Source: CAKSHC01 sp045631845 (GTDB lineage Bacteria; Bacillota; Clostridia; Oscillospirales; UMGS1783). Taken from it: a stretch of 52,845 nt of DNA. The stretch covers positions 1 to 52,845 of the forward strand of contig JAZQVM010000033.1 in the NCBI GenBank assembly GCA_045631845.1, given 5' to 3'. Position 1 is the stretch's first letter. Each line of letters begins with the position of its first letter. The notes beneath the pieces were generated by a model, which was not told the origin of the DNA, searched no databases, and saw nothing but the letters and a program-made list of their open reading frames with translations. Both the position numbers and the translations under genes were made by a program. Positions 51,178-52,845 of this stretch are shown piece by piece.

Positions 51178-52686
51178 ATGGGAAAAGGTGCAAGAAGCCG
51201 CGCCAACTATGCGGAGAAAAAGGCCGCACAGATTGAGCGCGAGCAAGCCAAAAAGAAACAGCAAAGACTCAACTTTATTGTTGCGATGGCAACCATTATC
51301 GTGCTCTTGGCCGGTATCGGTGCTATGATCGCTGTCAATGTCTACCGCAATTCGGGTGCCGTTGAGCGTGCCCAGACGGTGATGAAAACCGATAATTTTG
51401 CTATCAACGGCAGCATGATGAGCTACCTCATTTTCAGCCAGTATGCCAACTATCTCAATACCTACGGCGATTATCTCCAGTATACCGGACTGGATACCTC
51501 TAAACCTTTGAAGGACCAGTACACCACCGATGCGGATAACAAGAGCATCACATGGTTCCAGTATTTTGCCGATGCCGCTAAGGAGAATGTGGAAAATCTG
51601 TTGGTGCTGTGCGAGAACGCCAAGGCTAACGAGGTAACGCTGACCGATGCGGAAAAAACCGTTGTGGCCGAGCGTGCCAAGATGTCCTATACCAATGTCG
51701 GCCGCTATGCTCGCGGCGTCAATGAGCAGGACGTTAAGGATTGTATGGAACTGTCCCTGCTGGCAACCAAGTACCAGTTGGCCGTTGAAAACGATCTGAT
51801 GCCCAGCGTAGAGAAGATCGGGGAATATTATGAGAAAAATCCGCTCAATGTCCTTAAGACCGATTATTATAGCTATGCCTTTACCTATGAGGTTCCTGCC
51901 GAGGGCGAAACTCTCAAGGAAGGCGCCGTATCCAAGGACGATGCCAAGAAGCAGGCCGATGATCTGGCCGCCGCTACCGGTGTAGACAACTTCAAGGCTA
52001 AGCTGAAGGCCTACCTTGAGTCGATTGCCGAAGAGCCCAAGGAAGGGGAAGAGAAGGCCGAAATCAATGTCGATACCTATAAGACTACGGCCGGCACCTA
52101 TACCAAGGATAACGCGGGCAGCGAATGGCTCTTTAATGATGCTACCGCAGTGGGAACAACTAAGGTTGTGCACGATGAGAGCGCCAAGACCTATACCGTA
52201 TATATGCTTGACAAGGCTAAATATCTTCAGGAAGAAGAAACCATCAGTGTCCGTCACCTGCTTATCAGTGCGGTAGAAGGCTCGGTCACGGTCGATCAGG
52301 CCCGCAAGACGGCTCAGAAATATTATGATCAGTGGCAGAAGGGTGATAAGTCCGAGCAGTCCTTTGCCGAGTTGGCCATGCGCTATACCGAGGATAGCAA
52401 CTACTACAACGGCGGTCTGTATCAGGGCGTGTATCCCGGTCAGATGGTCGAAACCTTTAACGACTGGTGCTTTGATGAAACCCGCAAGAGCGGCGATACC
52501 GGCTTAGTCGATACCGATTACGGTACACATATCATCTACTTTGTCGGCGATGATCTGTTGCGTTGGCAGACGGAGGTTCGCTCCACGCTGTTGCAGGAGT
52601 CTTATCAGACCAAGTATGAAGAACTGAAAAAGGCCGTCACTATCACTACCGACGATGCTTTGATCAGCAATCTCGAAGTTCAGTAA
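51178..52686 (+). CDS. Membrane-anchored parvulin-type peptidyl-prolyl isomerase
   Basis: A 502-residue protein: charged cytoplasmic start (KKAAQIEREQAKKKQQRL), one membrane segment at about residues 33-55 (NFIVAMATIIVLLAGIGAMI), a SurA-N-like helical domain (residues 60-230) and a C-terminal PpiC/parvulin domain: ISVRHLLISAVEG, SFAELAMRYTEDSNYYNGGL and DTGLVDTDYGTHIIYFVGDD. It probably works outside the membrane as a foldase (PrsA-like but anchored by a transmembrane helix, not a lipid). GAAAGGAATTACGTATT precedes the ATG. The downstream sequence is interrupted by an insertion sequence. Confidence 0.88.
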   Translation: MGKGARSRANYAEKKAAQIEREQAKKKQQRLNFIVAMATIIVLLAGIGAMIAVNVYRNSGAVERAQTVMKTDNFAINGSMMSYLIFSQYANYLNTYGDYLQYTGLDTSKPLKDQYTTDADNKSITWFQYFADAAKENVENLLVLCENAKANEVTLTDAEKTVVAERAKMSYTNVGRYARGVNEQDVKDCMELSLLATKYQLAVENDLMPSVEKIGEYYEKNPLNVLKTDYYSYAFTYEVPAEGETLKEGAVSKDDAKKQADDLAAATGVDNFKAKLKAYLESIAEEPKEGEEKAEINVDTYKTTAGTYTKDNAGSEWLFNDATAVGTTKVVHDESAKTYTVYMLDKAKYLQEEETISVRHLLISAVEGSVTVDQARKTAQKYYDQWQKGDKSEQSFAELAMRYTEDSNYYNGGLYQGVYPGQMVETFNDWCFDETRKSGDTGLVDTDYGTHIIYFVGDDLLRWQTEVRSTLLQESYQTKYEELKKAVTITTDDALISNLEVQ

Positions 52687-52719
52687 ATAAAAAGGGATCC
52701 GTAAGTGAAGGTGTAAGAT

Positions 52720-52749
52720 AAAAGTAGACACAAAAAAGTGTCTACTTTT
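52720..52749. repeat. Inverted repeat at the insertion sequence left end
   Basis: A 12-bp perfect inverted repeat (52720-52731 with 52738-52749, loop AAAAAA) lies between the foldase gene and the transposase start. It may be part of the terminal inverted repeat and may also act as a terminator shielding the element from outside transcription. The exact IS boundary (about 52,711) cannot be fixed without the other end. Confidence 0.55.
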
Positions 52750-52783
52750 TCTTATGTGTTAAAATAAGATGGGAGGGAAACAA

Positions 52784-52845
52784 ATGAAGAGTAGAAGATA
52801 TACAGCAAAAGAGAAAATAGAAATGGTAAAACGCTATCTTAATGA
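52784..52845 (+). CDS. Transposase OrfA, partial (runs off the window)
   Basis: Twenty codons are visible (MKSRRYTAKEKIEMVKRYLN). The start of basic residues followed by 'YTAKEKIEMVKRYL' looks like the helix-turn-helix beginning of an IS3-family OrfA. GGGAGGG lies nine bases ahead of the ATG. The element continues beyond the right edge, so family and completeness are unproven. Confidence 0.6.
   Translation, partial: MKSRRYTAKEKIEMVKRYLN

Overview
The window looks like chromosome of an anaerobic, spore-forming Firmicute of class Clostridia, probably an Oscillospirales-type gut organism. The class is well supported: spoIIE, spoVT and spoIIID are present, with pyruvate:ferredoxin oxidoreductase, an [FeFe] hydrogenase, Shine-Dalgarno sites of the GGAGG type and strong hairpin terminators. 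The order is only an inference from gene style. The backbone is moderately GC-rich. One block of about 15 kb (11.4-26.6 kb) is clearly AT-rich and foreign in character.

Layout. 0-11 kb is mostly housekeeping: rpsB-tsf, a flavodoxin-like reductase with a GNAT acetyltransferase, an Fe-S protein, an ion permease, serC-serA (serine synthesis), spoIIE, and infC-rpmI-rplT behind a leader with an attenuator. 10.9-26.7 kb is spoVT plus an accessory array. 26.8-31.7 kb holds an unknown membrane protein and a hydrogenase/flavoprotein operon. 31.8-38.7 kb is a decaying sugar-catabolism region with a kinase carrying a nonsense codon, an aldolase and an AraC regulator both truncated at one junction, a frameshifted TIM-barrel protein, a frameshifted Gfo/Idh oxidoreductase and a truncated GH3 enzyme. 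spoIIID and an intact AraC regulator sit among them. 38.8-52.7 kb returns to core genes: yceD-rpmF, der, plsY, a (p)ppGpp synthetase with a nonsense codon, nifJ, a type IIA topoisomerase pair and a parvulin foldase. The right edge cuts into an insertion sequence.

Main discovery candidate. spoVT (minus strand) is complete at 10945-11487, but its promoter and first ten codons (MKATGIVRRI) recur, same orientation, at about 15.4, 19.2, 22.2, 25.25 and 26.65 kb. All six copies keep a GTATAA-like -35, exactly 16 nt, and a (C/G)ATACTAA -10, which resembles a forespore sigma-G promoter, followed by a ribosome-binding site and ATG. Between the copies lie five independent cargo units: E1, a fused nuclease-methyltransferase-specificity restriction system with a controller; E2, a surface O-acetylation operon; E3, an AraC regulator with a GH127 glycosidase; E4, a Panacea antitoxin with a membrane partner; E5, an acyltransferase-3. 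The unit ends share a core related to TTTGGTGTTATTATAAC that resembles the spoVT sequence at codons 12-20, and three of them share an arm motif at near-constant distance. A 68-bp exact repeat of spoVT coding sequence marks the two outer limits. No recombinase gene is visible in the array. The simplest reading is serial site-specific insertion of small cassettes into spoVT, each bringing a replacement promoter and start so that the sporulation gene stays functional. E1 and E4 also carry a 130-codon HTH-like ORF that reads in frame, through the promoter, into spoVT.
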